This document shows positions 8,926 through 17,291 of a stretch of 64,000 nt of DNA, piece after piece. This DNA is from Gallionella sp. Its GTDB lineage: Bacteria > Pseudomonadota > Gammaproteobacteria > Burkholderiales > Gallionellaceae. The position numbers and the translations under genes are program-made. Numbering within the stretch: position 1 is the stretch's first letter; every line of letters begins with the position of its first letter. The DNA lies in the NCBI GenBank assembly GCA_028714075.1, contig JAQTMZ010000001.1:124001-188000 (forward strand), in the 5' to 3' direction. The notes below the pieces were generated by a model. It searched no databases and had not been told where the DNA came from. It saw only the letters and a list, made by a program, of their open reading frames with translations.

Positions 8926-9923
8926 CGCGCAGCCTCGGCGAGTTCTTCAAGCCGGTAAAGCGTCTGAAGAACTCGATAATCATCCAGCAGAGTGTTGAGA
9001 TAAAGAGATTTATTACGTTGCGTTATGGCTTCAGTGAAAGACTTCATTTCAGCAATATAGGGTTCCTCAGGGTTGATATATCCAGCCTCAACAGTCCCTC
9101 CACCGAGGTCAAAACGCCGCCAATCGGGGCAGCCGGTATTGGCATAACGTACACAATTCTCGTCAGCACTAAAAACGATCTCGCCTTCGGTGCCCAGTAC
9201 CCGCAGCTCCCGCGTAGTCTGTGGGCGAGAGACGACTTCCACCGTCACATTGGCGAGCATGCCTTCTGGGTAACGTAACAGGCAGTGGTAAATATCATCA
9301 ATATCCGCGTTCATATCCGTGAGTTTTGACTTCACGCAGGCAAGCGGCTCTGGATCACCAAACACGTCGTTAAGCCAAGTTAGTTCAAAAGGTACGATTT
9401 CCCGGCAACCTCCGGTTTCGCGCGAAGATACGTAAAAATCCTCAATGCGTTCCCAAGGATGCCAATCCGGAAGGTATTGACCAGTCTGGTAATTGACGTT
9501 CAGCGGTTTCCCGATAACTCCTGCTTGAATCAGCTCTTTCACCTTCTTCGGCCCCGGGAAATGTCGCATGGTACAGGATGGCGCCATCAGCACTGGAGTG
9601 CCTTTTGTGCGCTGGTAAAGCTCCAGTATGCGTTCGGCGTCGACTACGGAAGCTTCAATGAAACAGGAAAGTCCGCGCTCAAAACCTTCCCAAGCATAGG
9701 TCATATGATGTTCGGGCGAGGTCGAAATTACCAGAGCGTCCGGTTGGAAGGCATCAATTGCGGCAACGAAATTGGAATACACCGCCACACCATACTTTTC
9801 GGCCGATTCAGCACGGCGATCTTTACGTGTGTCAAACCCGGCGATATCGTTAGAGCCAAGGGCCTGAAGATTTCGAATGCGCCGCTTGCCCATTGAACCC
9901 AAGCCGATTACCAGGATCCTCAT
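8922..9923 (-). CDS. Gfo/Idh/MocA family oxidoreductase
   Basis: A 333-residue NAD(P)-dependent sugar oxidoreductase. It starts MRILVIGLGSMGKRRIRNL, a canonical Rossmann GxGxxG. The usual E-K-P motif position reads SCFIEASVVD, so the typical catalytic Lys is not obvious. The C-terminal half is the family's alpha/beta domain. The Met at 9923 overlaps the TGA of the cytidylyltransferase gene (ATGA), and the longer in-frame start upstream would lie inside that gene. The neighbours are LegF and an aminotransferase, and the order suggests oxidation of a hydroxyl that the aminotransferase then aminates. That pairing is inference. Confidence 0.8.
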   Translation of the reverse strand: MRILVIGLGSMGKRRIRNLQALGSNDIAGFDTRKDRRAESAEKYGVAVYSNFVAAIDAFQPDALVISTSPEHHMTYAWEGFERGLSCFIEASVVDAERILELYQRTKGTPVLMAPSCTMRHFPGPKKVKELIQAGVIGKPLNVNYQTGQYLPDWHPWERIEDFYVSSRETGGCREIVPFELTWLNDVFGDPEPLACVKSKLTDMNADIDDIYHCLLRYPEGMLANVTVEVVSRPQTTRELRVLGTEGEIVFSADENCVRYANTGCPDWRRFDLGGGTVEAGYINPEEPYIAEMKSFTEAITQRNKSLYLNTLLDDYRVLQTLYRLEELAEAAR

Positions 9924-10636
9924 GTCAGCCCCCATTCGTGCTTCATCACATTCTCCACACAAAGAAAATCATAGATGTCATCAATCTCGTAGTTCTGATA
10001 GCGCTTGATCGGAAAATAAGTACACCGGCGCGTATAAAAAGTATTTTCTTCGAGCAGTGTGCGTGTTTTGGCGATATATGCCACCCCAAATGGGAAATAT
10101 GCTGGAGCATTGTCCTGACGCCGAGTTGTCTGCGCCAGCTCCGGACAGAAAGGCTCCATGCGGTCGCCCACCAAGCGCTTCATAATTGAAGGGTGTTCGG
10201 AGATTTCGCCTACACTTACGATGGCATCAAATTCATTTGTGCGAGCATCTAGCATTTCCAACATTCGGTCAATGTCGTCGTCTTCCCGCAGCGGTGAAGT
10301 CGGCTCCAGAAGAACGATGAAGTCAAATTCCCTCTCATCGGTTTCGCGGTAGTATTCGAGTGTATGGCGAACCACGTCATAGGTAGAGGCGGAATCGCTC
10401 GCCAAGTCAGATGGTCGCAGGAACGGCGCTACGGCCCCGTGGTGGCGTGCCACATCTGCAATTTCCTGGCTGTCTGTGGTCACCAACACCACATCCAGAT
10501 AACGGGATTTCTTTGCTTTATCAATGGTCCAGCCGATAAGCGGCTTGCCACACATTGTGCGGATATTTTTGCCCGGCAGGCCCTTGGAGCCGCTACGCGC
10601 AGGGATAATCGCTAGCACCGTTTTGCCGTTAATCAT
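9920..10636 (-). CDS. legF: CMP-nonulosonic acid synthetase (CMP-legionaminate synthetase, LegF-like)
   Basis: A 238-residue acylneuraminate cytidylyltransferase. It activates a free nonulosonic acid with CTP to the CMP-sugar. The N-terminal signature AIIPARSGSKGLPGKNIR binds CTP, and VVLVTTDSQEIADVA and LEPTSPLR follow as expected for the NeuA/LegF/PseF family. It lies immediately after the PtmE-like gene (ATGA overlap) and in the same operon as LegB, C, G, H and I, which favours legionaminate as substrate. A second family member, PseF, is encoded at the other end of the window. Specificity cannot be proved from sequence alone. Confidence 0.85.
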   Translation of the reverse strand: MINGKTVLAIIPARSGSKGLPGKNIRTMCGKPLIGWTIDKAKKSRYLDVVLVTTDSQEIADVARHHGAVAPFLRPSDLASDSASTYDVVRHTLEYYRETDEREFDFIVLLEPTSPLREDDDIDRMLEMLDARTNEFDAIVSVGEISEHPSIMKRLVGDRMEPFCPELAQTTRRQDNAPAYFPFGVAYIAKTRTLLEENTFYTRRCTYFPIKRYQNYEIDDIYDFLCVENVMKHEWGLT

Positions 10637-11682
10637 GCAAACACACGCATAAATTCACCATTGGCGCGATCATAATCAGACAACTGTCCGATATCGAGCC
10701 AATATTCCCGGATAGGGAAAACCGCAGTTTCCTTTTTTAAATTAATCAATTTTTCAAACAAAGTGGGCATATCAAAATAGGTGTTTGGGAAAACCAAATC
10801 CAGCGCTTCCGGTTCCAACACATAGATACCCGCATTAACGAAAAACCGTTGAACCGGCTTCTCGTCAATACTGATAATACGATGATCGTTAATTTTGACC
10901 ACACCGTAAGGAACTTGAAAATCGTATTCCCGCACGCACATGGTTGCTTGGGCACGGTGTCCAGAATGAAAATCAAGCAATTGTTTGAAATTTACTTTGG
11001 TTAGCAAGTCGCCGTTCATAACAAATAAAGATTCCGTTGGTTTTTCCGGGAGTAGGCTCAAGGCACCTGCCGTCCCTAAACGCTGATCTTCATGAAGATA
11101 GTCAATATCAACGCCCCAGCGCGAACCATCGCCAAAATAAGACTTGACTACATCGGCCATATAATTGACTGAGATGTAAAATCGGCGGAAGCCATATTCG
11201 ATAAAATTTTCTAGAATGGTTTCAAGCAGTGGCTTGTTGCCAATCTTGAGCATCGGTTTAGGGCATTCGTCTGTTAAGGGGCGCAAGCGACTACCAAGCC
11301 CGCCCGCCATCAGTACTACCCGGTTTTCTCTGGTGCGTGACTGAATTAATTCGTCAAGCGTTTCCAAGCCCACCAAACAATGATTTTCGTCCACCAGCGG
11401 TATGTGATGCAGTCGCGTGCGTTGCATTGCAGCCAGAATGTTTTCCCGACCTTCGTCTATCATTGCAACAGTTGGGTCTGGATTCATTATTTCTTGTATA
11501 GGCTCGTCCAGCGACATGCCTTTTAAAATGCTGCGGCGAATATCGCCATCCGTGACTGTCCCAAGCAAGCGATTATTTTCGTTCACGACCAGAACAATTT
11601 GTTTTGCACTTTCGTCCAGTATCCGAATAGCTTCTCGAATAGACGTTACTGGCAACACCGAAACTTCTTTCCAAGCATTCAT
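10633..11682 (-). CDS. ptmE: CBS-domain nucleotidyltransferase (PtmE-like, probable GlcN-1-P guanylyltransferase)
   Basis: A 349-residue protein of two parts. Residues 1-115 form a pair of CBS domains (for example LLGTVTDGDIRRSIL and HHIPLVDENHCLVG). From about residue 120 there is a nucleotidyltransferase with VVLMAGGLGSRLRPLT and CPKPMLKIGNKP. This architecture matches PtmE of the Campylobacter legionaminate pathway, which makes the GDP-linked amino sugar used by LegB. The CBS pair probably senses an adenine nucleotide. The gene overlaps both neighbours by four bases, in LegH-PtmE-LegF order. Function by homology and context is good, but the nucleotide preference is unproven. Confidence 0.85.
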   Translation of the reverse strand: MNAWKEVSVLPVTSIREAIRILDESAKQIVLVVNENNRLLGTVTDGDIRRSILKGMSLDEPIQEIMNPDPTVAMIDEGRENILAAMQRTRLHHIPLVDENHCLVGLETLDELIQSRTRENRVVLMAGGLGSRLRPLTDECPKPMLKIGNKPLLETILENFIEYGFRRFYISVNYMADVVKSYFGDGSRWGVDIDYLHEDQRLGTAGALSLLPEKPTESLFVMNGDLLTKVNFKQLLDFHSGHRAQATMCVREYDFQVPYGVVKINDHRIISIDEKPVQRFFVNAGIYVLEPEALDLVFPNTYFDMPTLFEKLINLKKETAVFPIREYWLDIGQLSDYDRANGEFMRVFA

Positions 11683-12323
11683 TTTTGCTTTATACCCTCT
11701 TTAGCCGGCACACCAGCCACTGTCATATCATCCGGTACGTCGCGAATTACCACAGCCCCAGCAGCTACAAGGCTGTTGCGTCCAATTTGAATCCCTTGGA
11801 TGATTGTCGCTCCTGTCCCGATATGGGTATTATTTCCAATTCTCACTCCGCCGGAAAGCGTTGCCCCGGGAGCAATATGTGCGTGATCACCAATATGGCA
11901 ATCGTGATCCATTATGGCGCCGGTGTTGATTACTGCGTTTGCTCCGATACGGCACCCGGTCTGGATGATAGCACCCGCCATGATCTGCGCGCCTTCGGAC
12001 AAGACAGCATCGGTAGCAATAATTGCTGATGGATGAACTACGCTGGCGAATTGGTACCCCTTGCTCTTGAAGTGTTCGAATAATTGCCTGCGCCGTGGAT
12101 TGACACGCACTGATCCGACTCCATTCACCAAGCAGATTGTTTCAACCGGGTATTTCATTACCTCTTCATCATTGCCCATTACCGGTACGCCAAGTAGTAG
12201 CTGGCCTTTTTTGTTAGGGTCTGAATCGGTAATTCCTAATAGCTTGATAGACTGCAGCCGTAATGAGTCGACCAACACCTTGGCATGCCCTCCCGCCCCC
12301 AGAATAATCACCGAATGATTCAA
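11679..12323 (-). CDS. legH: Sugar O/N-acetyltransferase, NeuD/PglD/LegH family
   Basis: A 214-residue left-handed beta-helix acetyltransferase. The N-terminal Rossmann-like part, VIILGAGGHAKVLVDSL, is typical of NeuD/PglD proteins. Hexapeptide repeats run from about residue 95 to the end, with HDCHIGDHAHIAPGA carrying the likely catalytic His. In the pathway it would N-acetylate the 4-amino group made by LegC. The first codon is TTG at 12323, overlapping the legI stop as TTGA; no nearby ATG fits the family N-terminus. Tight coupling on both sides argues that the TTG start is real. Confidence 0.85.
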   Translation of the reverse strand: MNHSVIILGAGGHAKVLVDSLRLQSIKLLGITDSDPNKKGQLLLGVPVMGNDEEVMKYPVETICLVNGVGSVRVNPRRRQLFEHFKSKGYQFASVVHPSAIIATDAVLSEGAQIMAGAIIQTGCRIGANAVINTGAIMDHDCHIGDHAHIAPGATLSGGVRIGNNTHIGTGATIIQGIQIGRNSLVAAGAVVIRDVPDDMTVAGVPAKEGIKQK

Positions 12324-13399
12324 GATTTAACCTTGTCATCCTGTTGATAATCCCTGTCAGCAATTTTCCCAAGCCATTCCCAGTAGCAGATTGGGTTAAT
12401 TCCATCGCCGGGCCGTTTTACTGCAAGGTTGCTCTGCGTGAATGCTTCACCCTTGCGAATATCCTGGGCGGCCACTAGGCTTTTTCGGGCTACCGGGCGG
12501 TTTCTCAGTTCTGATGCGGCTGGCTGCTTGGTTGAAGAGCCCAGTGCCAATTCCACTTCGCGAATGGAGCGCACCATTTGTTTCAATTCATCAGGTTCGA
12601 GCGAAGCCTTGTGATCTGGGCCTGGAAGATTTCGGTCTAGCGTGAAATGTTTTTCAATTATTACAGCGCCCAAAGCAACGGCAGCAACCGGGATTGCAAT
12701 ACCCTGAGTATGATCTGAATAACCAACATGCAAACCGAAGGCTTGCTGTAGCGTAGCAATGGCACGCAGGTTGATATCAGTGAAAGGGGCGGGATATTCT
12801 GTCGTACAGTGCAGTAGTGTCACTTTTTCCTGTAGCGCTTTGCGACCCAGTGCGGATCCGTATGCTTTCTCAAATGCCATAAGAGACGGAGACTCGTCCT
12901 TTACGGTATAACCAAAGGCCAGAATCTCTAATGCCATTTCGATTTCCCCCAGAGTGCTCATGCCGGTAGAAAGAATTATGGGCTTGCCGGTTCGTGCTGT
13001 TTCAAATAGAAGTGGTGCATTAGTGATGTCGCCAGAGGAGAGTTTGATTTTGGAAAGATCGAATTTTCGTACCAGCATTTTCAGACTTTCCAGATCAAAT
13101 GGAGTAGAAAGAAATTCGATGCCATTGGTATTGCAGTGCGATACTAATGCAAGATGAGCTTCCTCACTCAACTCCAATTTTCTAATCATTTCATGCTGCG
13201 ACTCAGAAGCGGCTGTATTCTTGACCTGGTACTCAGCCTTGGGTGCAGCACGGCTGACAAGTTGGTCAGCCTTGAATGTCTGGAATTTAACCGCGTCTGC
13301 TCCAGCTTCAGTGGCGACATCAATAAGCCGAATGGCTTGATCCAGCAAACCGTTGTGATTTACACCCGCCTCGGCAATTATGTAAACACGATTATTCAT
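12320..13399 (-). CDS. legI: N-acetylneuraminate synthase family protein (legionaminic acid synthase)
   Basis: A 359-residue NeuB-type synthase that condenses a 6-deoxy-diacetamido-hexose with phosphoenolpyruvate to make the nine-carbon acid. The N-terminal TIM barrel starts YIIAEAGVNHNG, with KFQTFKADQLVS, LSTPFDLESL and KLSSGDITNAPL after it. A C-terminal SAF (antifreeze-like) domain covers about residues 290-350 (KSLVAAQDIRKGEAF). The Met at 13399 is chosen because the first strand follows at once; it overlaps the legG stop by 8 bases. Legionaminate rather than sialate or pseudaminate is inferred from the LegB/LegC/PtmE neighbours. Confidence 0.9.
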   Translation of the reverse strand: MNNRVYIIAEAGVNHNGLLDQAIRLIDVATEAGADAVKFQTFKADQLVSRAAPKAEYQVKNTAASESQHEMIRKLELSEEAHLALVSHCNTNGIEFLSTPFDLESLKMLVRKFDLSKIKLSSGDITNAPLLFETARTGKPIILSTGMSTLGEIEMALEILAFGYTVKDESPSLMAFEKAYGSALGRKALQEKVTLLHCTTEYPAPFTDINLRAIATLQQAFGLHVGYSDHTQGIAIPVAAVALGAVIIEKHFTLDRNLPGPDHKASLEPDELKQMVRSIREVELALGSSTKQPAASELRNRPVARKSLVAAQDIRKGEAFTQSNLAVKRPGDGINPICYWEWLGKIADRDYQQDDKVKS

Positions 13400-14558
13400 G
13401 ATTTGCCACCAGATCAAAGAAATGTTTTTTCAATAAAGCGGAGGGTTCGGCAATTTGTTTCAACCGATCCTTGATGCAAGCGGAACTGTTGCCATCGCCA
13501 TAAGGGTTGACTGCACCAGAGCAGTCCAATGCCAGCGCCTGAAAAATAGCTTCTTTTATTGCGTTTGCTTCCTGTACGCAATTTATCACCGATGAGGCCT
13601 GGAGCCTGCCTTTTTGCCGATCACCTATATTGACGGTAGGTTTTCCAAATGACGGCGCCTCATATAATCCACTGGAAGAATTTCCCACTATGGCGTCAAC
13701 TTGAGACATGACACTTAAATAACGAGCTTGCCCTAGAGAAGTGTAAGCGCTAGCATTAATGCGGTTTGCCACATAATTATCCATCAGCCGGATAATAGCG
13801 CGGCTATCTGTATCGGCATTGGGCTTGGTGAAAATAATGCCGATATTTAGCCCAAGGCTATCGAGCGCCGTTAGCAGTTCCTGAAATTGCATTTCTGCGG
13901 TTTGTGTTTCCAAAGTGACCGGATGAAAAGTAACCAGCAGATTCTTCTCCATGAACTGGAAATTCAGCGCTTCTTCCAATTCGCTTCGGCCAATCAAATT
14001 CATCCGTTTGATGTAGTCCAGGCCGGGGCTGCCCACATTGTAAATGTGCTCCGGGTTCTCCCCTAATTGACGCACTCTACGCGCAGATGATTCATTGGTC
14101 ACAAAATGCAAATGTGCCATTTTGGTAATGCTGTGGCGAATGGCTTCGTCAAAAGCCCCTTCGGTAACATCGCCACCAGCTATATGAGCAATGGGTATTC
14201 GCGCCACCATCGCCGCTTGCGCTGCCGCCAGTATTTCATAGCGGTCACCGAGCAACACCAAAATATCCGGGCGCAAGCGATCTAATGTGTCCGCAAATCC
14301 GATTACACCCAAGCCCATGGATTTGGCAATTCCTACCGGCGTATCGCTGGACAATAGAATTTCGACCTTGGCATCAATGGGTAAGCCATCAGCTTCGATA
14401 GCCTTATAAGTCATACCAAATTCAGGCGACAAATGCATGCCCGTGACAATGACTTGAAGCAATAAGCTGGAGTCATTCTGGATATCCTTCATTAGCCAAT
14501 ACAGCAGCCCATATTCGGCACGGCTGCCGGTGACAATGCATATTTTGCGTTTAAGCAT
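13392..14558 (-). CDS. legG: UDP-GlcNAc 2-epimerase (hydrolysing) family, LegG/NeuC-like
   Basis: A 388-residue enzyme of the GT-B-fold epimerase family. It starts KICIVTGSRAEYGLLYWLM, a motif diagnostic of NeuC/LegG hydrolysing epimerases. LVLLGDRYEILAAAQAA, HIAGGDVTEGAFDEAIRHS and VGNSSSGLYEAPSFGKP follow in order. In the pathway it removes the nucleotide and inverts C2 to give the substrate of LegI. It follows the radical-SAM gene after a 100-base gap, the widest spacing inside the leg block, and overlaps legI by 8 bases. Confidence 0.9.
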   Translation of the reverse strand: MLKRKICIVTGSRAEYGLLYWLMKDIQNDSSLLLQVIVTGMHLSPEFGMTYKAIEADGLPIDAKVEILLSSDTPVGIAKSMGLGVIGFADTLDRLRPDILVLLGDRYEILAAAQAAMVARIPIAHIAGGDVTEGAFDEAIRHSITKMAHLHFVTNESSARRVRQLGENPEHIYNVGSPGLDYIKRMNLIGRSELEEALNFQFMEKNLLVTFHPVTLETQTAEMQFQELLTALDSLGLNIGIIFTKPNADTDSRAIIRLMDNYVANRINASAYTSLGQARYLSVMSQVDAIVGNSSSGLYEAPSFGKPTVNIGDRQKGRLQASSVINCVQEANAIKEAIFQALALDCSGAVNPYGDGNSSACIKDRLKQIAEPSALLKKHFFDLVANHE

Positions 14559-14658
14559 GTTGCTTATATTGAGTTATTTGGTCGAAACAATAGGTTTTTA
14601 TCAGTCAGTGGTAAGGCAGCGCTTTTCCCTAGGTGTATTAAGTAAAATCAAGCAGGCA

Positions 14659-16053
14659 TCACGATTGGCGAAATCCTCTAAACGAGGCGTCTTTTTCCAT
14701 ATAAAGGCGGCGTGCGGTTTCGACAGCCTTGATGCGAGCGTGATCGAAATATGCATTCATTAGGGTCACATTTGCTTCATACAATGCTTTATGAAATTCA
14801 TCATCCGTCATGTCTGTAAAATTTATAGATAATAAATCCGAATTTACATGTTTGTTCTCATAGAAATCCTCACAGTCTTTGAGCATTCCTTTTTGAATTG
14901 CATAATCATAAAGTGGTGCTCCAGGATAGGGTGTTACCGGGCGGATGGTTCGCATTTCTGTGTGATCATCATATTTAAGCAGAAACTCGACACCCAGCCG
15001 TAAAGATTCACGGGTTTCACCAATGTTGCCAAATATAATGTTATATCCGGGACTGATTCCACTATCCAGCGTATTCTGAATACCTTCATGAATCATCTTG
15101 AGCGTTAGCCCCTTCTTCATTGTAAAAAGAGCCTTCTGATCCATAGATTCAATACCGTAGTTGATAAATACACAACCTGAATCCTTCATCAACTTCAGAA
15201 TGTTCGGTTTTGCATAATTCAAGCGCCCGTTGCAATCCCATTTTATTTTTAAACCAGATTTGAGAATGCCTTCACATATTTCTGCAGTACGTTCCTCGGA
15301 ACTCATCAGCAACTCGTCTGAAAATGCAATGTAGGAAATATTGTAGTCCCTATTCAGGATATGAATTTCTTCCAGGATATTTGCTATAGAACGCGCTCTA
15401 AAGCCTTGATCCATACGGTAGCAGAAATTGCATTTGAATGTGCAGCCGCGCCCCGATAGTACAGGCAAGCAACGTTCGCTATTTTTAATGTGCGGCATTC
15501 GCAACATCGTATAATGATCCATCTGGAACAAGTCCCAGGCTGGAAAAGCAATTTCATCAATGTTGTCAATTTGGGTGCGCGGGGGTGTCCGCACACACTT
15601 GCCGTTATCGTTATAGGCAATTCCTGCCACAGATGCCATGGTGCGTTTATTTTCCAGTGCCTCTAATATCTCAAGTGCTGTACGTTCTCCCTCGCCGATC
15701 ACAATTACGTCGGCCTGAGTTTTTTGCATGAAATATTTGGGTTCTGGGGCAGGTCCATGCCCACCCAGTATATAAAATGGCCGATGCTTGGCACGGTTGA
15801 TGGTCTCAGAAATTTTTAATAATTTCCGGTATTGGTAATATCCCCCGATAACGCTAACACCTACAACGTCAAATGCCTCTGTATCCAACAGATTTTGCAA
15901 ATGGCTTTCCGGCCAGTGATAAACATCCTGGCTGTATACCGTTACTTCATGCCCGGCATTGCGCCATACCGCAGCAACGTAGGCCAGTCCTTGGGGAAAC
16001 CACGAAACAAAAGAATCGTTATCGTAAACAACCAGCAAAATACGCAATCTCAA
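14659..16053 (-). CDS. B12-binding radical SAM enzyme embedded in the legionaminate genes
   Basis: A 464-residue protein with two recognisable parts. Residues 1-150 look like a cobalamin-binding domain (GLAYVAAVWRNAGHEV, FDVVGVSVIGG, YILGGHGPAPEP, VIGEGERT). The radical-SAM core follows at about 200-400 with CTFKCNFCYR, the CxxxCxxC cluster ligands. Members of this class methylate unactivated carbon or rearrange rings; others only use the fold. It starts with TTG at 16053, overlapping the legC stop as TTGA, so it is coupled to legC. None of the known legionaminate steps needs it. A C-methyl or deoxy variant of the sugar is possible, but the substrate is unknown. Confidence 0.85.
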   Translation of the reverse strand: MRLRILLVVYDNDSFVSWFPQGLAYVAAVWRNAGHEVTVYSQDVYHWPESHLQNLLDTEAFDVVGVSVIGGYYQYRKLLKISETINRAKHRPFYILGGHGPAPEPKYFMQKTQADVIVIGEGERTALEILEALENKRTMASVAGIAYNDNGKCVRTPPRTQIDNIDEIAFPAWDLFQMDHYTMLRMPHIKNSERCLPVLSGRGCTFKCNFCYRMDQGFRARSIANILEEIHILNRDYNISYIAFSDELLMSSEERTAEICEGILKSGLKIKWDCNGRLNYAKPNILKLMKDSGCVFINYGIESMDQKALFTMKKGLTLKMIHEGIQNTLDSGISPGYNIIFGNIGETRESLRLGVEFLLKYDDHTEMRTIRPVTPYPGAPLYDYAIQKGMLKDCEDFYENKHVNSDLLSINFTDMTDDEFHKALYEANVTLMNAYFDHARIKAVETARRLYMEKDASFRGFRQS

Positions 16054-17267
16054 GCACTCCTTACATAATTATTTCTACTATCGGTACCGCAAAGACTACC
16101 TTCTAAAAACGGTGAACTCGGAAGGTTAATCAATCGCAACTCAATATCTTCTGCCACATTTAGGCTATCCATCTTTGGGCAGGATTTATATATTTCCAAC
16201 TCATGCATGAGTGTCCATGCGGGGCGCGTCATGATTCCCCGGCTGTTGGTTGCATCCAGTAGCGAGTCGCGTTGATCCGAAAAATCCTTGTCCAAAAGTA
16301 AAACATTAAGCCAGTAATTGCTTTGTGCAAAACTGGGTTCGGTGAAAAAACGAACCCCGTCAATCCCGTCAAAAGCATGCCGGTAATTTTCTGCGAGCTT
16401 GCGTTTGTTTTTGATGAAGCCTGGCAGTTGCTCCAACTGCGCGCATCCAAGTGCAGCGTTGATGTTTGGCAGGCGATAGTTGAAGCCAATCTGGTCGTGA
16501 ATAAACGACCATTTGTGCGGCACACGGGCAGTGGTCGTCAGGTGCTTGGCCAGTTTCCCCAGTTGTTCGTCGTTGGTCAGAATGGCGCCGCCGCCGCCAG
16601 TGGTAATAACCTTGTTGCCGTTAAAACTCAGTGCTGAAACCTTGCCCCAATTTCCAGTGTGCTTGCCTTTATAGTATGAACCTAACGACTCTGCTGCATC
16701 CTCGACCAGTTCAAGCTGGTAACGGCGGCAAACTTCCACGAGCAGATCGAGGTCAACTGGGTGACCGAAGGCATGCATTGGCAGTGCAGCTTTGATACGG
16801 CGCCCAGTTTTTCTATTGAAACAGCCTTCTGGTCGAATTTCGGCGATCTCTTCCAGATAAAATTCAAGTTTTTTCGGATCTAGCCCTAAGGTGGTTTCGT
16901 CGCTATCTACAAAGTGAGGAATTGCACCGCAATAGCTGACAGCATTTGCCGTAGCGATGAAGGTCAGGGTCGGAACCAGCACCTCGTCATCCTGCTCTAC
17001 ACCAACTAACTTGAGACAAACGTGCAATGCCGCAGTCCCATTGACTACTGCAATAGCGCATTTAGTACCGGTATAGTCAGCCAATTGCTGCTCGAAACGA
17101 TCAACGAATTTGCCAACCGAGGATACCCATCCAGTATCGAGGCATTCCTTCACATATGTCCACTCGTTACCCGCAAAGCTAGGCTCGTGCAAAGAGATAG
17201 CATCGCCCTCTGTGGGCAGTACAGCCTTTAGTGCATTGATGATTGCGGTTTGGTTAAAGCCGGACAT
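16050..17267 (-). CDS. legC: LegC family PLP-dependent aminotransferase (DegT/DnrJ/EryC1)
   Basis: A 405-residue sugar aminotransferase that adds the 4-amino group to the NDP-4-keto sugar made by LegB. Family marks are VNGTAALHVCLKLVGV, LVPTLTFIATANAVSYCGA, MHAFGHPVDLDLL, EDAAESLGSYYKG (PLP-binding Asp) and SALSFNGNKVITTGGGGA with the Schiff-base Lys. The length and the HEPSFAGNEW N-terminus match the LegC subgroup better than PseC or generic DegT proteins. It follows legB after 24 bases and overlaps the radical-SAM gene by four. Confidence 0.9.
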   Translation of the reverse strand: MSGFNQTAIINALKAVLPTEGDAISLHEPSFAGNEWTYVKECLDTGWVSSVGKFVDRFEQQLADYTGTKCAIAVVNGTAALHVCLKLVGVEQDDEVLVPTLTFIATANAVSYCGAIPHFVDSDETTLGLDPKKLEFYLEEIAEIRPEGCFNRKTGRRIKAALPMHAFGHPVDLDLLVEVCRRYQLELVEDAAESLGSYYKGKHTGNWGKVSALSFNGNKVITTGGGGAILTNDEQLGKLAKHLTTTARVPHKWSFIHDQIGFNYRLPNINAALGCAQLEQLPGFIKNKRKLAENYRHAFDGIDGVRFFTEPSFAQSNYWLNVLLLDKDFSDQRDSLLDATNSRGIMTRPAWTLMHELEIYKSCPKMDSLNVAEDIELRLINLPSSPFLEGSLCGTDSRNNYVRSA

Positions 17268-17291
17268 TATGTTCAGGGTTGGTGATTGGTT

